Shown: piece by piece, positions 61,534 to 64,000 of the stretch | Layout of the letters: each line of letters starts with the position of its first letter | How positions within the stretch are numbered: position 1 is the first letter of the stretch | Source of the DNA: an uncultured Acetatifactor sp. | GTDB lineage: Bacteria > Bacillota > Clostridia > Lachnospirales > Lachnospiraceae | Reading direction: 5' to 3' | Assembly: GCA_910586515.1 (NCBI GenBank) | Contig: CAJUGL010000009.1 | Location: 4,911-68,910, forward strand | DNA: 64,000 nucleotides | Notes under the pieces: model-generated | Told to the model about the DNA's origin: nothing | Seen by the model: only the letters and a program-made list of their open reading frames with translations | Databases searched by the model: none | Position numbers and translations under genes: made by a program

Positions 61534-63165
61534 TTACTCCACAGAAATCATTTCATCCGCAAACCGATTAAACTCCAGACGGTGAGCAACGCTGAGTACG
61601 GTGGCACCCCTGGACTTCTGCTCCTCTCGAAGCACCTTCGCCATGATATCCTGGGTGGCCGCATCCATCTGACTGGTGGCCTCGTCCAGGAGAATCACCT
61701 TCCTGCCGTCCAAAAGACACCTGGCAATGGCAATCCGCTGCCTTTCTCCGCCGGACAGAGCCATGCCCTGTTCCCCGATTTCCCTGTCCAGTCCCCCCTG
61801 GATCCGGGTCAGAATGCCGGTTCTTTCCGCGGCGTTCAACAGCTGTTCTTCCGTAGCATCCGGTTTTACCAACAGGAGATTATCCCGTATCGTCCCCTGG
61901 CGCAGCACAGGCTCCTGAGGAACATAGGAAATGGCCTGACGCAGCTCATAGAGATTGATTTCCTTCACAGATTGCCCGTCCACCAAAATGCGTCCCTTAT
62001 CCGTCTCATAAAACCGCAGCAGCAGCTCCAGAATGGTACTTTTTCCAATGCCGCTGGGACCCGTGATCCCCACCCAGTCCCCTTTCTTTATCCTGAGGCT
62101 TTTATGGCGCAGAATTTCTTTTTCAGTGTTTGGATATCTAAAAAACACATTATCAAATACAATTTCCCGTTCAAACTTCCACCTGCCGGTTCCGGCGCTG
62201 TCCCGTTCGTCCTTCAGTTCCAGATAACCCTGTATGGCGGACACCTCGCCCCTGGCTTTTTTATACTCATTGTATGTAGAAATCAGACCGGTAAAAATAT
62301 CGTGTATTCTGGAGGCATAGCTCACTGCCGCCGTCATGTAGCCGATGGAAATCACCTGGAGAGCTGCCAGAAGCGCTGCCATGATAAAAGTAGCCCCATG
62401 GAAAAATCCCGGCATCAGGGTATGGGATATGCCGCCTGCAAAATTGTCGAAAAAAGCCACTTTTCCCCAGATTTTCAGCACGCCGCTCTGGATTTCCTCC
62501 ACCTTCCGGTCCTCCTGTTCCTCCGCCGCCTGGGCCTTCACCAACCGTATGGAGCGGAACGCCTCCTGCATCTGCTTCTGGTATCCGGCATTGAACTCCA
62601 CTACTTTGGCAATCAGCCCCTGGAGCCTGTTTCCCACCAGCCTCATCAGCACCAGGCTCACCGGAATATACAGCACCTGAAACAGAGCAATGAGAACATG
62701 AATCCGGCACAACAGAAGAAAAACCAGAACTCCGCTGACTGCATTGGACAAAAGCTTGGGCAGATCAATGGTCCAAACCGCAATGTATGACACTATGTCG
62801 GCGGAAGCTTTCTTTGCCAGCTCCGCAGAGTGATTTTCGTCAAAAAATGCCATGGGCTGATGAATAAGCTTGTCAAAGCACTCCAAATTCACCCGGGCAA
62901 TCAGCCTGCGGCTCTCAAGCATCAGGTAATACTGATACCAGTTGTAGCCGAAAGTCACCATTACGGGAATACCGCAGAAAGCAAGGACGGCAAGAATCAC
63001 CTTCCCTGTTTCTCCTGCCGGAATGTAGGTGTCAATCACTGACGGCATCATCATCACCGGAATCAAAGATACTGCCTGCAGCAGCATGGACAGAAAAAAG
63101 GACATGGCGGCGATTCCGTACACCTTTCTTCTAAGCAGACTTTTTCTCTCTGTAATCTTCATCAT
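61534..63165 (-). CDS. ABC transporter, fused permease and ATPase (exporter type)
   Basis: 543 residues from ATG 63165 with GGAGGGAG upstream. Six transmembrane segments span the first ~300 residues (MSFFLSMLLQAVSLIPVMMM, VILAVLAFCGIPVMVTFGYN and others). The ATPase has Walker A ITGPSGIGKSTILELL, signature LSGGERQRIAIARCLLDGRK and Walker B VILLDEATSQMD. A half-size exporter that would work as a homodimer, probably for a drug, lipid or peptide. The XRE regulator gene 55 bases upstream is likely its control gene. Confidence 0.92.
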   Translation of the reverse strand: MMKITERKSLLRRKVYGIAAMSFFLSMLLQAVSLIPVMMMPSVIDTYIPAGETGKVILAVLAFCGIPVMVTFGYNWYQYYLMLESRRLIARVNLECFDKLIHQPMAFFDENHSAELAKKASADIVSYIAVWTIDLPKLLSNAVSGVLVFLLLCRIHVLIALFQVLYIPVSLVLMRLVGNRLQGLIAKVVEFNAGYQKQMQEAFRSIRLVKAQAAEEQEDRKVEEIQSGVLKIWGKVAFFDNFAGGISHTLMPGFFHGATFIMAALLAALQVISIGYMTAAVSYASRIHDIFTGLISTYNEYKKARGEVSAIQGYLELKDERDSAGTGRWKFEREIVFDNVFFRYPNTEKEILRHKSLRIKKGDWVGITGPSGIGKSTILELLLRFYETDKGRILVDGQSVKEINLYELRQAISYVPQEPVLRQGTIRDNLLLVKPDATEEQLLNAAERTGILTRIQGGLDREIGEQGMALSGGERQRIAIARCLLDGRKVILLDEATSQMDAATQDIMAKVLREEQKSRGATVLSVAHRLEFNRFADEMISVE

Positions 63166-63219
63166 GACAGTTCTCCCTCCCAATCCGAAAAACATGTTGC
63201 TGAGCAGGCGGCAGATCTG

Positions 63220-63813
63220 TTATGGAAAATCCAGGAAATCATAATTCAGGATTTCCTTTGCCGCCGGGTCCGTCTCACTATATTCCCGAAACCGTCTTTC
63301 TGCCTCCTCCCGGATTCCGCAAAGCCGCTCCACCACAGCCCGATGGCCCTTTGTTTCCTGAAGCTTTCTTGCCATACCGGCCGCAAAGCCGCTGAGGAAA
63401 TAGTCGGCCTCACCGCAGAAAGCCGTTCTCCCCAGGCTCTCCAGGGCAGCGCAGACCGCAAGGGCAGCCTCCCCCTTTTCTTCCGGGGAAAGCCCCCGGC
63501 AGAACCATAGTTCACTGCACTTTTTATTCACAGCCAATGCCCCCTTCCCGTCCCGGAACAGCCTGCCGTGCTCCTCCAGGAAATGCCTGATTTCCTCTTC
63601 AATCCGGGCAGCGTCATAGCCTATAAGTTCATCAATGGACACTGAAAAATAATGGGCCAACATGGGCAGCAGCGAGATATCCGGCAGCGTTTCTCCCCTC
63701 TCCCACTTGCTCACGGCAGCGCAGGACACACCCATGGCCACCGACAGCTGCTCCTGGGTAATCTGTCTGCTCAGGCGCAGTCTCCTGATATTTTCACCGA
63801 TATAGATATTCAC
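63220..63813 (-). CDS. XRE-family HTH regulator next to the ABC exporter
   Basis: 197 residues with GTG 63813 behind AGGAGAGGCC. The N-terminal HTH_3 (LSRQITQEQLSVAMGVSCAA, VSKWERGETLPDISLLPMLA) is followed by a helical C-terminal region (about residues 70-197) with Cys-rich, TPR-like helices, probably for ligand binding or dimerisation. Same strand and 55 bases upstream of the exporter gene, which it probably controls. A dyad overlapping its leader may be its operator. Confidence 0.85.
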   Translation of the reverse strand: MNIYIGENIRRLRLSRQITQEQLSVAMGVSCAAVSKWERGETLPDISLLPMLAHYFSVSIDELIGYDAARIEEEIRHFLEEHGRLFRDGKGALAVNKKCSELWFCRGLSPEEKGEAALAVCAALESLGRTAFCGEADYFLSGFAAGMARKLQETKGHRAVVERLCGIREEAERRFREYSETDPAAKEILNYDFLDFP

Positions 63814-63869
63814 GGCCTCTCCTTCCTTTATTTGTCTTCAGACACCCCTATGTCGGGGGCTCAAAGTCA

Positions 63870-63896
63870 TGTATTGACATGCGGACATGCCATACA
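63870..63896. promoter_or_regulatory. Operator-like dyad upstream of the XRE regulator
   Basis: TGTATTGACATG-cgga-CATGCCATACA is an imperfect 11-bp inverted repeat between the promoter and the GTG start; it fits a binding site for a dimeric HTH regulator such as the adjacent gene product. Confidence 0.4.
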
Positions 63897-63917
63897 TAAT
63901 GTCTTGACCCTGATATC

Positions 63918-63946
63918 ATTATATTGTTGGTTTCTGATTATGTACA
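63918..63946 (-). promoter_or_regulatory. Promoter of the XRE regulator-exporter pair
   Basis: Minus strand TGTACA (63941-63946), 17-base spacer, TATAAT (63918-63923), about 105 bases upstream of the GTG start. The remaining bases to 64000 are AT-rich with no feature. Confidence 0.5.
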
Positions 63947-64000
63947 CACCACTTTACAAGTTTTTTAATAAAAAAAGTATCGTACAGGACTTTCTGATGT

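Noticed and set aside
61516..62790. Plus-strand open frame (424 codons)
   Set aside because: Antisense to the ABC exporter with complete ATPase motifs.
63220..63813. Toxin-antitoxin or phage-repressor role for the XRE gene
   Set aside because: No toxin-sized partner or phage genes are adjacent; the exporter gene next to it is a simpler target.

Overview
The window reads as chromosome of a Gram-positive anaerobe of the order Clostridia, most likely a Lachnospiraceae gut-type bacterium. The signs are a DUF6128-type protein, an oxygen-sensitive class III ribonucleotide reductase (nrdD/nrdG), many proteins typical of that family, strong AAGGAGG-like ribosome binding sites and consensus TTGACA/TATAAT promoters. 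Base composition is roughly balanced. No rRNA, tRNA, integrase, transposase or cas gene was seen. Most genes are on the minus strand.

Layout. 1-3.2 kb: the 3' end of a radical SAM gene, a repeat-bearing DUF6128-type protein and a PucR-like regulator. 3.3-9.0 kb: a shared sugar-ABC ATPase, a YesL-like membrane protein, a GNAT enzyme, a lysophospholipase-like hydrolase and metG. 9.0-18.1 kb: rpe, a cell-wall amidase, thiN, a SpoU-family rRNA methyltransferase, pfkA and dnaE. 18.4-23.4 kb: two overlapping lipoprotein genes, a DUF4230-type protein and two helical proteins of unknown role. 23.7-28.3 kb: metK behind a SAM-I riboswitch, murA, and a LysM/G5/M23 envelope peptidase. 28.5-41.3 kb: cell-surface and membrane genes (two paralogous GT39-like proteins, a YfhO-like protein, galE), a flavin reductase, a small alarmone synthetase and a hemolysin-III-like protein. 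Several palindromic repeat families lie between these genes.

41.4-54.8 kb looks more accessory. It holds a solute-binding lipoprotein directly upstream of a hybrid histidine kinase, an ECF sigma factor overlapping a membrane protein with a C-terminal NlpC/P60-like domain (active-site Cys replaced by Ser), and a VWA / MoxR-ATPase / leucine-rich-repeat cluster behind an ITPase-like gene. It ends with a GNAT/AraC pair and a heptad-repeat protein.

54.8-64 kb holds a second, divergent methionyl-tRNA-synthetase-like gene behind a leader region with a consensus promoter, a short ORF, a terminator-like hairpin and a 20-codon ORF. A double-HTH regulator-nrdG-nrdD operon follows, then an XRE regulator-ABC exporter pair.

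Most unusual points: (1) nrdG has no in-frame start near its conserved N-terminus. An ATG overlapping the stop of the upstream gene would reach it only by a one-base shift on a run of seven A (A_AAA_AAT). (2) The sigma-factor partner has a Ser-for-Cys NlpC/P60-like domain. (3) The second MetRS-like protein has a degraded KMSKS loop. (4) Several families of palindromic repeats are dispersed between genes. All functional calls are made by reading the sequence; no database search was run.
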